Source: Pseudacidovorax sp. (GTDB lineage Bacteria; Pseudomonadota; Gammaproteobacteria; Burkholderiales; Burkholderiaceae_C). Taken from it: a DNA stretch of 64,000 nucleotides. The stretch's first letter is position 1. Each line of letters opens with the position of its first letter. Below are positions 1 to 8,368 of this stretch, piece by piece. Made by a program: the position numbers and the translations under genes. Under the pieces are notes generated by a model, which worked only from the letters and a program-made list of their open reading frames with translations, was not told the DNA's origin and did not search any database. The stretch covers positions 1 through 64,000 of the forward strand of contig NZ_JAGOPN010000010.1 of NCBI RefSeq assembly GCF_017991995.1, given 5' to 3'.

Positions 1-1
1 A

Positions 2-301
2 CGCTCCCTCATCAGCGAGCGCACCAAGGCCGGCATGGCCTCCGCCAAGAGCCGCGGCAGCCACGTCGGCCGGCCTCGCGCCCTCTCCGACGATCAGCTC
101 GACGCGCTGCTGCTCGAGCTGCAGCACGAGCCCCTGGAGCAGGTCGCGCAGCGCATGGGCGTGCATCCGCGCACCTTGCAGCGGTACATGAAGTCGGCCG
201 ACGCCGATCCCACGCATATCGGGCAGGCACACGCACCGGCGTGCGGCCGACCTCGATCTGTCGACGCCGACCACACGGCCGATCAGCGGCCCAACGCATG
301 A
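2..301 (+). CDS. Serine recombinase (resolvase/invertase family), C-terminal part
   Basis: The reading frame is open from the window edge, so the gene starts outside it. The visible residues open with an RSLISERTKAGMASAKSRG stretch, which is the helix-E end of the catalytic domain in small serine recombinases of the resolvase/DNA-invertase family. A short helix-turn-helix follows (DQLDALLLEL through HPRTLQRYMK), then a low-complexity tail. The active-site serine is not in the window. Such genes usually belong to Tn3-like transposons or inversion modules, and its place before a metal-resistance block suggests that block was carried in by a transposon. That link is inference. Confidence 0.8.
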   Translation, partial: RSLISERTKAGMASAKSRGSHVGRPRALSDDQLDALLLELQHEPLEQVAQRMGVHPRTLQRYMKSADADPTHIGQAHAPACGRPRSVDADHTADQRPNA

Positions 302-537
302 CGCGCACGCCTCGCAGCGCGAGACCACATCTTCGGCGCCGCGGCCTTTCAGGGCGCTGGCGCAGGTGAGAGGCGGCCCGCTGCCTCGCAACCAAGCGGA
401 CGGCACGAGGAGGTTCGGGAGCCTCGACCTACTGGCGCCCCAAGGCTTGTCCTACGAGCAAAGGTCCCGGTGGCCCTCACACTGCCCGGCTTTACCTGCA
501 CGACCGCGTACAGGCTCCGTATCCCACACAGGCCACC

Positions 538-825
538 ATGAACGAAACACCCGACCCCCGATTTGCTGCATGGATGCGGGCCGAGCGCGACACGTACGAA
601 GCCATCCACCAGTTGCAGCAGAGCACGCAGGGGGGTCGGCGGATCGTCAAGGCAGAGGCCATGGCCCGGATCTCCGCACTGAGGCGCGAGGCCGACCGGC
701 GCTTGGCAGAGTTGTCCGGGATGGAGCCGCCGCTGGCGCGTGTCGAGCCCCGGCCCAGCGCAGAGTTGGGACAACGGCCGTTCACCCGGCCCGCCCCCGC
801 AACCGCCCTGGGCTACAAGCACTAG
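538..825 (+). CDS. Small hypothetical protein, 95 aa
   Basis: Not recognised. The ATG follows a weak purine stretch (AGGCC). The protein is hydrophilic and rich in Arg, Glu and Ala, with a probable long helix over residues 10-60 that could form a coiled coil, and a Pro-rich tail. It has no signal peptide or membrane segment. It lies alone between the recombinase tail and the cadR-like gene. The 236 bases before it hold no other gene I can support. It may be a remnant of the mobile element upstream. Confidence 0.4.
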   Translation: MNETPDPRFAAWMRAERDTYEAIHQLQQSTQGGRRIVKAEAMARISALRREADRRLAELSGMEPPLARVEPRPSAELGQRPFTRPAPATALGYKH

Positions 826-844
826 CCGGACTTCCGCTCACCGC

Positions 845-1309
845 TCATACATGGCGCCGAGGCCCGGCCTGCGTGGCGGTGCCTTCGGCGGTCTGCGCAT
901 CCGCACGCGCATGCAGCGCCTCGATGGTGTGGCAGTAACTGTCCTGACCGTCACAGCGGTCGCGCAGCGTCTTCAGGTCCTGCTCCAACGATCGAAGCTC
1001 CGCGATGCGCTCGCGCACATGGCCCAGGTGCGCGTTGAGCACGTCGCAGGCCGCGCTGCAGTCGGCCTTGCTGCGCAGGTCCAGTGACAGCAGCGCACGC
1101 ACCTCGTCCAGCGACATGTCCATGGCCCGGCACATGCGGATGAAGCGCAGGCGGTGCACGTCGTCGGCGCTGTAGAGCCGGTAGCCGTTGTCGGCCCGCT
1201 GCTCCGCGCCGAGCAGACCCTCCTTTTCGTAATAGCGGATGTTGGCGGCGCTGACGCCCGAGCGACTGGCTGCCTCGCCGATGCGCAGATGGGGGCTTGC
1301 AGAAGGCAT
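845..1309 (-). CDS. cadR: MerR-family Cd(II)/Pb(II)-responsive regulator, CadR-like
   Basis: A 154-residue cytosolic regulator that would bind a divergent promoter and switch on the neighbouring efflux ATPase when it binds metal. The N-terminal winged helix-turn-helix opens with LRIGEAASRSGVSAANIRYYE, typical of MerR proteins, and a dimerisation helix follows. Cys84, Cys119 and Cys126 keep the 35- and 7-residue spacings of the Cys77/Cys112/Cys119 metal triad known from CadR, so cadmium is the most likely signal, with lead or zinc possible. The ATG at 1309 is chosen because the conserved domain starts there; longer versions would run through the shared promoter. Confidence 0.88.
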   Translation of the reverse strand: MPSASPHLRIGEAASRSGVSAANIRYYEKEGLLGAEQRADNGYRLYSADDVHRLRFIRMCRAMDMSLDEVRALLSLDLRSKADCSAACDVLNAHLGHVRERIAELRSLEQDLKTLRDRCDGQDSYCHTIEALHARADAQTAEGTATQAGPRRHV

Positions 1310-1311
1310 GC

Positions 1312-1342
1312 TTGACCTTGAAGTGGCTTGAAGGTTTTCAAT
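1312..1342 (+). promoter_or_regulatory. MerR-type promoter/operator for the cadA-like gene
   Basis: A -35 TTGACC (1312-1317) and a -10-like TTCAAT (1337-1342) are separated by 19 bases, the over-long spacer characteristic of MerR-regulated promoters. Inside it lies the dyad ACCTT...AAGGT (1315-1335) with inner AAG/CTT arms, the expected operator. It sits between the divergent regulator and ATPase starts. Confidence 0.85.
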
Positions 1343-1365
1343 GCTGGCACGAAAGCGAAAACCCG

Positions 1366-3534
1366 ATGACGAGCCGCCCTTCCCCCTCCCTCGCCGGCGA
1401 GCCGGCGCACCGCCACCACACGCCGCACACCCACGCCACCGAGCCGGTCGCCCCGCCCGCAGCGCCGCGCACGCTGCGCATTGCCGCGGGTTGCGGTACC
1501 GGCTGCGGATGCGGCGCCCCCGCGCCTGCGGTCGCCGCGACATCCCCGTCGCACCGCCAAGCCGACCACGGTCACGGCGATGGTCACGCCCATGACCATG
1601 ACAGTGCCCACGCGCACACGCATGCGCACGAGGCCGGTGATGGGTACGACCACGGCCCCCTGCCCGGTCCAGCCCGCATCGCCGCCGCCCTCGGCGTCGC
1701 CATCGCAGCCGAGCTGAGCCACCTGTTGCTGCCCGACGCCCTGGCATGGCGCATCGCCGGCATGGCGCTGGCCGCCGTGGCCATCGCGCTGGCCGGCACG
1801 GGCATCTACCTGAGCGGCCTGCGCGCCCTGATGCGTGGACGCCTGGGCATCGACACGCTCATGGCCGTGGCGGTGACGGGCGCCTTTCTGATCGGTCAAT
1901 GGCCCGAGGCGGCCATGGTGATGGCGCTGTATGCGCTGGCCGAACTGATCGAGCACAAGGCGGCCGACCGCGCGCGCAACGCGATCTCGGGCCTCATGGC
2001 GCTGGCGCCCGAAGAGGCCGAGGTGCAGGCCGCCGACGGCAGCTGGCAGCGCGTGCCCGCCGCCAGCGTGCCCCTGGATGCCATCGTGCGCATCCGCCCC
2101 GGCGAGCGCGTGCCGCTGGACGGCCAGGTGAGCGCCGGCCGCAGCACCATCGACCAGGCGAGCGTGACCGGTGAAAGCATCCCGGTCGACAAGACCGTCG
2201 GCGACCCGGTGTTCGCCGCCACCGTCAACCAGGGCGGCGAGCTGCAGGTGCGCGTGACGGCCGTGGCCGGACAGACCACGCTGGACCGCATCATCGAAGC
2301 CGTCGAGCAGGCGCAGGAGTCGCGCGCGCCCACGCAGCGCTTCGTCGAGCGCTTCGCCGCCATCTACACGCCGGCGGTGTTCATCGCCGCCGTGGCCGTG
2401 GCCGTGCTGCCACCCCTGCTGATGGACTGGGCCTGGCTCGACGCCATCTACAAGGCGCTGGTGCTGCTGGTCATCGCCTGCCCGTGCGCGCTGGTGATCT
2501 CCACGCCGGTGACGGTGGTCAGCGGCCTGACGGCCGCCGCGCGCCGCGGCATCCTCATCAAGGGCGGCACGCACCTCGAAGGCGCTCGGAGGCTCCGGGC
2601 CATCGCGCTGGACAAGACCGGCACGCTGACCCAGGGCAAGCCGGTGCTGGTGCACTGGCAGCCCTGGGGCGATGCAGATCCTGCGCATGTGCAACGCGCC
2701 GCCTCGGCCCTGGCGGGCCGCTCGGACCATCCGGTCTCGCTCGCCATTGCCAAGGGCCTCACCACGACCGAGGCGATACCCGGTGTCGACAGCTTCGAAG
2801 CGCTGGCCGGGCGCGGCGTCAGGGGCGTGGTCGACGGACTGCCGCTGGTGCTCGCCAACCACCGCCTGGTCGAGGAGCAAGGCCTGTGCAGCCCGGCGCT
2901 GGAAGCCCTGCTGGCCGAGCACGAGGCACAGGGACGCACCTTGACCCTGCTCGCCGACGAACATGCGGTGCTCGGCGTCTTCGCGGTGGCGGACACGCTC
3001 AAGGCCGGCTCCAGGGAAGCGGTGGCGCGCCTGAAGCACCTGGGCGTCACGCCCGTGATGCTGACGGGCGACAACCCCAGCACCGCCCGCGCCGTGGCCG
3101 ATCAGGTCGGCATCACGGATGCCCGTGGCGCCCTGCTGCCCCAGGACAAGCTGGCTGCCATTCGCGACCTTCAACAGCGCCACGGCGTCATCGCCATGGC
3201 GGGCGATGGCATCAACGATGCGCCCGCCATGGCCCAGGCCGACATCGGCTTCGCCATGGGCGCGGCCGGCACGGACATCGCCATGGAGACGGCCGACGTG
3301 GTCATCATGAACGACGACCTGGGCCGCATCGCCGACACCGTGGCACTGTCGCGCCGAACGCATGCGCTGCTCTGGCAGAACATCGCGCTGGCCCTGGGTA
3401 TCAAGGCCGTGTTCTTCGCGCTGGCCATCGCCGGGCAGGCCACCATGTGGATGGCCGTGTTCGCCGACATGGGCGCCAGCCTGCTGGTGGTGGCCAACGG
3501 GCTGCGGCTGCTGCGCGGTCTGCCCGGGCGCTGA
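1366..3534 (+). CDS. cadA: P1B-type heavy-metal-translocating ATPase, CadA/ZntA-like
   Basis: An inner-membrane pump that would export Cd(II), Zn(II) or Pb(II) using ATP. The 722-residue protein starts with a His-rich, Cys-containing tail (CGTGCGCG near residue 45, then HGHGDGHAHDH-like runs) instead of a classic CxxC heavy-metal domain. Family landmarks appear in order: TGES of the actuator domain, the CPC metal site in a membrane helix near residue 372, the phosphorylated Asp416 in DKTGTLT, the SDHP motif and GDGINDAPAMA. The ATG at 1366 lies just after the MerR-type promoter. The upstream 23-codon extension would begin inside the regulator gene, so I rejected it. Confidence 0.9.
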   Translation: MTSRPSPSLAGEPAHRHHTPHTHATEPVAPPAAPRTLRIAAGCGTGCGCGAPAPAVAATSPSHRQADHGHGDGHAHDHDSAHAHTHAHEAGDGYDHGPLPGPARIAAALGVAIAAELSHLLLPDALAWRIAGMALAAVAIALAGTGIYLSGLRALMRGRLGIDTLMAVAVTGAFLIGQWPEAAMVMALYALAELIEHKAADRARNAISGLMALAPEEAEVQAADGSWQRVPAASVPLDAIVRIRPGERVPLDGQVSAGRSTIDQASVTGESIPVDKTVGDPVFAATVNQGGELQVRVTAVAGQTTLDRIIEAVEQAQESRAPTQRFVERFAAIYTPAVFIAAVAVAVLPPLLMDWAWLDAIYKALVLLVIACPCALVISTPVTVVSGLTAAARRGILIKGGTHLEGARRLRAIALDKTGTLTQGKPVLVHWQPWGDADPAHVQRAASALAGRSDHPVSLAIAKGLTTTEAIPGVDSFEALAGRGVRGVVDGLPLVLANHRLVEEQGLCSPALEALLAEHEAQGRTLTLLADEHAVLGVFAVADTLKAGSREAVARLKHLGVTPVMLTGDNPSTARAVADQVGITDARGALLPQDKLAAIRDLQQRHGVIAMAGDGINDAPAMAQADIGFAMGAAGTDIAMETADVVIMNDDLGRIADTVALSRRTHALLWQNIALALGIKAVFFALAIAGQATMWMAVFADMGASLLVVANGLRLLRGLPGR

Positions 3535-3549
3535 CCAGTACGGGAGTTC

Positions 3550-3879
3550 TCAGCCGGCCATGGCCCGGCAGGCGCCGGCGCAGTCGCGGCAGGCCTTGGC
3601 ACAGTCCTGGCAGTGGTCGGCCTGGTGCTGGGCGCACTCCGTAGCGCAGGCATCGCACAGGCGGGCACAGAGCGCGCAGATGGCCGCCGCATGCTCGCTG
3701 CCGCGGGCCAGCGCCGCCGCGGCGAACTGGCAGGCCGCGGCGCAGTCCATGTCCAGACGGATGCAGCCGGCCATGGCGCCCGGATCGGGCTCGCGCAGGC
3801 AGGCCGCCGCGCAATGGCTGCAGGCCACGGCACAGGCGTTGCAGGCGTCGATGCAGTCCTGGTGATCGATGGGGGTCAT
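3550..3879 (-). CDS. Four-helix-bundle Cys-rich copper-storage protein (Csp-like)
   Basis: A 109-residue protein with 19 cysteines placed at helix-turn intervals (DCIDACNACAVACSHC and similar), the pattern of Csp copper-storage proteins, which bind many Cu(I) ions inside a four-helix bundle. No signal peptide is visible, so this is the cytosolic Csp3-like type. The ATG at 3879 follows an AAAGGAA ribosome site by seven bases. It faces the cadA-like gene tail to tail with 15 bases between them. The role as a copper buffer is family knowledge; the coordinating residues are seen here. Confidence 0.85.
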   Translation of the reverse strand: MTPIDHQDCIDACNACAVACSHCAAACLREPDPGAMAGCIRLDMDCAAACQFAAAALARGSEHAAAICALCARLCDACATECAQHQADHCQDCAKACRDCAGACRAMAG

Positions 3880-4059
3880 CGCAATGTTCCTTTCATTGGG
3901 TGAGGGCAAGCGGCTTGCCGGGTGATCCAAGCCTGCGACGGCGTGCACATCGCGACGTCGGACGATGGTGCATGAGGCTGCGAGGGCAAGGCTGGCTCCG
4001 CAGCGATGCATTGGCGCCCCTGCGGGGCGTCAAGGCCCGCGCTGGCGTGCACTCCTAGA

Positions 4060-4527
4060 ATGCCGCCCGTGCGCCTCTTCGTCCTGGTCCTTGCCCTCGT
4101 CCTGCTGCCCTTGCGCGGCTGGATCGGTGGCGCCATGGCGGTGGAGGTCACGGCCGCGGCGCCGTCCGCACATGCCGCCCACACGGCCAATCCGATGCCG
4201 GCGCCGCAACACATGCCGGCGATGGCGGCAGCCCCAGCGCAGCCAACGGCGCACTGCCATGAGCATGCTGCGGATGAAGAACACGGCATGCAAGAAGCAT
4301 CGCCCCACGTCGCCAGCGCCCCTTCCGTGGCGCACCATGGCGACGACAGCGGCACCGCACACGACCATGGCCACTGCGGCCTCTGTCAGATCTGCCATTC
4401 GGTGGCGATGACCGACGCGGCATCTGAAGCCCCTGTCGCGCCGCCCGCACGCGTGCAACCCCGCAGCAGCGCCCCGCACTTCGCGAGCGCCCTGCTCGCG
4501 CAGGCCGACAAGCCGCCCATTTCCTGA
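4060..4527 (+). CDS. Exported His/Met/Cys-rich protein, CopL-like
   Basis: A 155-residue protein with a strongly hydrophobic N-terminal segment (VRLFVLVLALVLLPL) that reads as a signal peptide. The mature part is rich in His and Met (HEHAADEEHGM, HDHGH) and ends its metal-rich zone with CGLCQICHS. This composition matches small periplasmic proteins found at the head of copper operons, such as CopL. I cannot assign a family with certainty. It precedes the outer-membrane factor and multicopper oxidase on the same strand, which supports a copper role. The ATG at 4060 is preferred to 4006 because the signal peptide then starts the protein. Confidence 0.6.
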   Translation: MPPVRLFVLVLALVLLPLRGWIGGAMAVEVTAAAPSAHAAHTANPMPAPQHMPAMAAAPAQPTAHCHEHAADEEHGMQEASPHVASAPSVAHHGDDSGTAHDHGHCGLCQICHSVAMTDAASEAPVAPPARVQPRSSAPHFASALLAQADKPPIS

Positions 4528-4605
4528 ACGTCCTGCCCGTAGTCCGTCCGCCGCAGCCGTCCTGACGCGCCGCGGTGCCGATGCATTGCTTCAAGGAGCG
4601 TTCTC

Positions 4606-6150
4606 TTGTCCACCCCTCTCGTCCCGCGCAGCGTGCGCGGGCTGTCGCTGCGCCGTCGCCACGACGAAGCGCCGCCGATTCCCCATCTTTCCGTCGCGGC
4701 GCCGCCCGCCATCTTGCGCCGTGCGTGCCACATGGCCCTGGCAGGCCTCGCCGTGCTGCTCGCCGGCTGCGCCAGCCTGTCGCCCGAGGGCGATGCACCG
4801 CAGGCGCTTTCGCTGGTGCAGGGCCAGCCGCTCGTGGGCGACGCCCGGCCCCAGCGTCGGCCCGACACCGCATCTGCGGCGCAGGCGGAGACGCTGCTGG
4901 CCGGCCCGCTCGACCAGCAGGCGGCCGTGCGCATCGCCCTGGCCCAGAGCCCCCGCATGCAGGCGGCTTTCGCGGCCCTGCAGCTGTCCGACGCCGAACG
5001 GGCGGAAGCAGCCACGCTGCCCAACCCCGTGTTCTCCTTCAGCCGGCTGCGCGAGGGCCGCGAACTGGAGCTGGACCGCCTGATCAGCTTCAACGTGGTG
5101 GGCCTGCTCACCCTGCCCTGGCGCGCCCGCTGGGCCGGCCAGCAGCAGGAGGCGGCCCGGCTCGATGCGGCGCAGGCGGTGCTGCAGCTGGCGGCCGACA
5201 CCCGTCGCGCCTGGCTGCGCGCCGTCGCCGACCGGCAGAGCGCCGTCTACCTGCGCGACGTGCGCGATGCCGCCGAAGCCGGCGCGACGCTGGCCCAGCG
5301 CATGCAGAAGGCGGGCAACTGGCCAGCCCTGCAGGCCGCACGCGAGCAATTGCAGCAGGCCGACGCACAGGCGCAGTTGGCCCGCGCCGAGCAGGCCGCC
5401 ACCGCCAGCCGCGAGGCCCTGGTCCGCCTGCTCGGGCTCGATGGCGCACAGGCCGCGCGGCTCACGATGCCCGACCGCCTGCCCGACCTGCCCGCCTCGC
5501 TGCCCGGCGATGCCGACCTGCAGGCGCAGGCCCTGCGCGATCGTCTGGACCTCCGCGCCGCCCGCGCCGACGCCGCAGCCATTGCCGAGGCCCAGCGCCT
5601 GACACGCGCTACCCGTTTCGTCGACGTGATGGAACTGGGCGTCGCCCGCAACACCACCTTCACCAACGACATCGACCGGGGCCGCAGCACGCAACGCGGC
5701 TGGGAGATCGGCCTGCCGATCCCGCTCTTCGACTTCGGCCAGGCACGCAGTGCGCAGGCCGAGGCACGTTACCTGCAGGCCGCCGCCCGCGTGCGTGGCG
5801 TGGCGCTGGCCGCGGCGAGCGAAGTGCGCGAAGCCGAGGCCGCCCGCCGGCATGCGTGGCAGATCGCGCATCGCTACCAGGCCGAGGTGCTGCCGCTGCA
5901 GCGCCAGGTCAACGACGAGATGGTGCTGCGCTACAACGCCATGGGCGCCAGCGTCTGGCAATTGCTGGCCGAAGCCCGCGCCAGTGCGCGAACGGTGGAT
6001 GCGGCCATGCAGGCCCAGCGCGACTTCTGGCTCGCCGAGGTGGATCTGCAGATGGCGCTGACCGGCAGTTCGCCCGCCGGCCTCTCGGCCCTGCGCGGTG
6101 CAGGGACGGGCCCAGCCCTCGCCAGCACGACCAACGAAGGAGGCCACTGA
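4606..6150 (+). CDS. TolC-family outer-membrane factor (CusC/CzcC-like lipoprotein)
   Basis: A 514-residue outer-membrane channel of RND-type efflux systems, probably for copper or silver given its neighbours. The TTG start at 4606 follows a strong AAGGAG site by seven bases. The lipoprotein signal MALAGLAVLLAGC lies further in, with the lipidated Cys at residue 55, so an ATG start at 4732 giving a normal signal length is a real alternative. The rest is the repeated long-helix architecture of the family, including the PIPLFDFGQARSAQAEARY motif. It ends on TGATG shared with the next gene. No RND pump or adaptor gene accompanies it in the window. Confidence 0.85.
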   Translation: MSTPLVPRSVRGLSLRRRHDEAPPIPHLSVAAPPAILRRACHMALAGLAVLLAGCASLSPEGDAPQALSLVQGQPLVGDARPQRRPDTASAAQAETLLAGPLDQQAAVRIALAQSPRMQAAFAALQLSDAERAEAATLPNPVFSFSRLREGRELELDRLISFNVVGLLTLPWRARWAGQQQEAARLDAAQAVLQLAADTRRAWLRAVADRQSAVYLRDVRDAAEAGATLAQRMQKAGNWPALQAAREQLQQADAQAQLARAEQAATASREALVRLLGLDGAQAARLTMPDRLPDLPASLPGDADLQAQALRDRLDLRAARADAAAIAEAQRLTRATRFVDVMELGVARNTTFTNDIDRGRSTQRGWEIGLPIPLFDFGQARSAQAEARYLQAAARVRGVALAAASEVREAEAARRHAWQIAHRYQAEVLPLQRQVNDEMVLRYNAMGASVWQLLAEARASARTVDAAMQAQRDFWLAEVDLQMALTGSSPAGLSALRGAGTGPALASTTNEGGH

Positions 6151-7547
6151 TGGACCGCCGACACTTCTTCTCCGGCATGCTGGCCGGCGCCGCCGCCGGT
6201 GCCGTCAGTCGGGTGGCCCTGGCCGCCGTGCCCGAGGCCGCGCAGCAGACCGGCCCCGCCACCGCGCCGCCGCTCCTGCCGCCGGATGGCCGGCCCTACG
6301 ACCCGGTCATCACCCTCAACGGCTGGAGCCTGCCCTGGCGCATGAAGAACGGCGTCAAGGAGTTTCACCTCGTCGCCGAGCCCGTGGTGCGCGAGATGGC
6401 ACCGGGCTTCAAGGTCAACATGTGGGGCTACAACGGCCAGTCACCCGGCCCCACCATCGAGGTGGTCGAAGGCGACCGGGTGCGCATCTTCGTCACCAAC
6501 CGCCTGCCCGAACACACCACCGTGCATTGGCATGGACAGCGGGTGCCCAACGGCATGGACGGTGTCGGCGGCATCACGCAGCCGCACATCCCGCCGGGCA
6601 AGACCTTCGTCTACGAGTTCACCGCGCGCCGCCCCGGCACCTTCATGTACCACCCGCATGCGGACGAGATGGTGCAGATGGCCATGGGCATGATGGGCTT
6701 CTGGGTGACGCACCCCAAGGTGCGCAGCCATCCGCAGATCGCCCGCGTGCAGCGCGACTTCTGCTTCCTGCTCGGCAGCTTCGACGTCGAGCCCGGCAGC
6801 GCCACGCCCAAGGTCAACACCATGACCGACTTCAACACCTGGGCCTTCAACAGCCGCGTGTTCCCAGGTATCGACCCGCTCTGCGTACGCCAGGGCGACC
6901 GGGTGCGCATCCGCGTGGGCAACCTCACCATGACCAACCACCCCATCCATGTGCATGGCCACGAATTCGAGGTCACCGGCACCGATGGCGGCGCCGTGCC
7001 GCGCAGCGCCCGCTGGCCCGAGGTGACCACCGATGTCGCCGTCGGCCAGATGCGCCAGATCGAGTTCATCGCCGACGAGGAAGGCGACTGGGCCCTGCAC
7101 TGCCACAAGAGCCACCACACCATGGGCCCCATGGGCCACGACGTGCCCACCATGATTGGCGTGGACCATCGCGGCGTCGCGGACACCATCCGCCGGCTGG
7201 TGCCCGATTACATGGTGATGGGCGACAAGGGCATGGCCGAGATGGGCTCGATGGAGATGCCCCTGCCCGACAACACCCTGCCCATGATGACCGGCCGCGG
7301 CCCGTTCGGTCCCGCGGAGATGGGGGGCATGTTCACGTTGCTGAAGGTGCGGCGCGACCAGGCGCCGGGGGACTTCCGTGACCCGGGCTGGTTCAGGCAT
7401 CCGCCGGGCAGCGTGGCGCATGAGGTCGAAGCGGGGCAGGCGCCTGCGGCGGTGAGCCGAGCCGGCCCGGCAGACGCCGTGGCTTCAGGCACGACCGATG
7501 CCGCACCCGCCTCCGTCCGTAAGTCCAGTGGCCATGACCACCACTGA
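6150..7547 (+). CDS. Multicopper oxidase, probably Tat-exported
   Basis: A 465-residue periplasmic oxidase likely to convert Cu(I) to the less toxic Cu(II). The N-terminus MDRRHFFSGMLAGAAAG has a twin-arginine-type signal. The copper ligands stand in the expected order: HWHG near residue 125, HPH, HPIHVHGHEF, and HCHKSHH near the end of the fold. A Met-rich stretch (GMAEMGSMEMPLPDN) follows. The start codon overlaps the previous stop by one base and follows GAAGGAGG, so the two genes are translationally coupled. The C-terminal 60 residues are low complexity and end in GHDHH, a likely extra copper-binding tail. Confidence 0.9.
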   Translation: MDRRHFFSGMLAGAAAGAVSRVALAAVPEAAQQTGPATAPPLLPPDGRPYDPVITLNGWSLPWRMKNGVKEFHLVAEPVVREMAPGFKVNMWGYNGQSPGPTIEVVEGDRVRIFVTNRLPEHTTVHWHGQRVPNGMDGVGGITQPHIPPGKTFVYEFTARRPGTFMYHPHADEMVQMAMGMMGFWVTHPKVRSHPQIARVQRDFCFLLGSFDVEPGSATPKVNTMTDFNTWAFNSRVFPGIDPLCVRQGDRVRIRVGNLTMTNHPIHVHGHEFEVTGTDGGAVPRSARWPEVTTDVAVGQMRQIEFIADEEGDWALHCHKSHHTMGPMGHDVPTMIGVDHRGVADTIRRLVPDYMVMGDKGMAEMGSMEMPLPDNTLPMMTGRGPFGPAEMGGMFTLLKVRRDQAPGDFRDPGWFRHPPGSVAHEVEAGQAPAAVSRAGPADAVASGTTDAAPASVRKSSGHDHH

Positions 7548-7713
7548 CAAGGGCACCGCCGCCTGAGGCTCGATTGCCGACGCCAACGAAAGCTGGTACG
7601 TCACGTACCTCATCTTTCCCGACTCTGCCGCGCCCGGCGTTTCCCCGAACCGGAAGGGCATACATCGCCCAGCGCATGACAGAGCCACCGATTCGATTCA
7701 GAAGGACCCAACC

Positions 7714-8028
7714 ATGAACAAGAGAAGCTTCCTCACCCTACTTTTACCCACCGCGGGCATCCTGCTGGCCTCCCCCGCCACCTTCGCGCAAACCGACGCA
7801 CCGCTGCCCCAGGTCGAAGGCGAAGTCCGCCGCGTCGATGCCGCCCAGGGCCGCATCACCCTGCGCCACGGTGACATTCCCAACCTCGACATGGGCGCGA
7901 TGACCATGGTCTTCCGCGTCCGCGACCCGGCGCTGTTGAAGGAGGTGAAGGCGGGCGACAAGGTGCGCTTCACGGCGCAGATGGTCGACGGGCAACTGAC
8001 CGTGCTGTCGCTCACGGTTGCGCACTGA
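7714..8028 (+). CDS. CusF-like periplasmic copper-binding protein
   Basis: A 104-residue exported protein with a clear signal peptide ending PATFAQ. The small beta-barrel follows: GEVRRVDAAQGRITLRHG and MGAMTMVFRVRDP match the CusF copper site, with its His and the two Met of the MTM motif. The Trp that caps Cu(I) in E. coli CusF is not at the expected place; Met or Gly is there instead. CusF proteins hand copper to a CusCBA pump, but no CusBA genes follow. It is 166 bases after the oxidase gene. Confidence 0.82.
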   Translation: MNKRSFLTLLLPTAGILLASPATFAQTDAPLPQVEGEVRRVDAAQGRITLRHGDIPNLDMGAMTMVFRVRDPALLKEVKAGDKVRFTAQMVDGQLTVLSLTVAH

Positions 8029-8036
8029 GCGGCCGA

Positions 8037-8070
8037 TTGGAAAGGACTGGAAAAAGTCTATATTCAGTCC
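8037..8070 (+). promoter_or_regulatory. Promoter with overlapping inverted repeat for the toxin-antitoxin pair
   Basis: A -35-like TTGGAA (8037-8042) and -10 TATATT (8059-8064) are 16 bases apart. The inverted repeat GGACTG (8044-8049) and CAGTCC (8065-8070) straddles the -10 box, where an autorepressing antitoxin would bind. The repressor role is inference from how such operons are normally controlled. Confidence 0.6.
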
Positions 8071-8089
8071 TCTTTCCCGGGAGCCGCGA

Positions 8090-8368
8090 ATGCGCCTTTC
8101 GACGCAAGTCAAACCGATCAGCTACCTCAAGGCCAACGCGGCTGAAGTGCTGGACACGCTCGCGCAGCGGCGCGAGCCGCTGGTCATCACCCAGAACGGC
8201 GAAGCCCGCGCCGTGATCCAGGACGTGGCCTCCTTCGAAGAGACCCAGGAAACCCTCGCCCTGCTCAAGCTGCTGGCCCTGGGCCAGCAGGATGTGGAGG
8301 CCGGGCACCTCAAGTCGCTGGCCGATGTGGTGCAGCGGCTTCGCAGCAAGCATTCCGCCAGCGAATGA
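8090..8368 (+). CDS. Type II antitoxin, Phd/YefM family
   Basis: A 92-residue protein with the N-terminal DNA-binding fold of the Phd/YefM family (VKPISYLKANAAEVLDTLAQRREPLVITQNGEARAVIQDVASFEE). The C-terminal half would wrap the toxin. The ATG at 8090 lies after the predicted promoter and operator, which argues against the longer frame starting at 8018. It overlaps the toxin start by four bases (ATGA). It should neutralise the toxin and repress the operon. Confidence 0.88.
   Translation: MRLSTQVKPISYLKANAAEVLDTLAQRREPLVITQNGEARAVIQDVASFEETQETLALLKLLALGQQDVEAGHLKSLADVVQRLRSKHSASE

Noticed and set aside
4575-7547. A 990-codon frame that would join sequence antecedent to the multicopper oxidase
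   Set aside because: The first 525 residues are the out-of-frame shadow of the TolC-type gene. The Tat signal and strong ribosome site at 6150 fix the true start.
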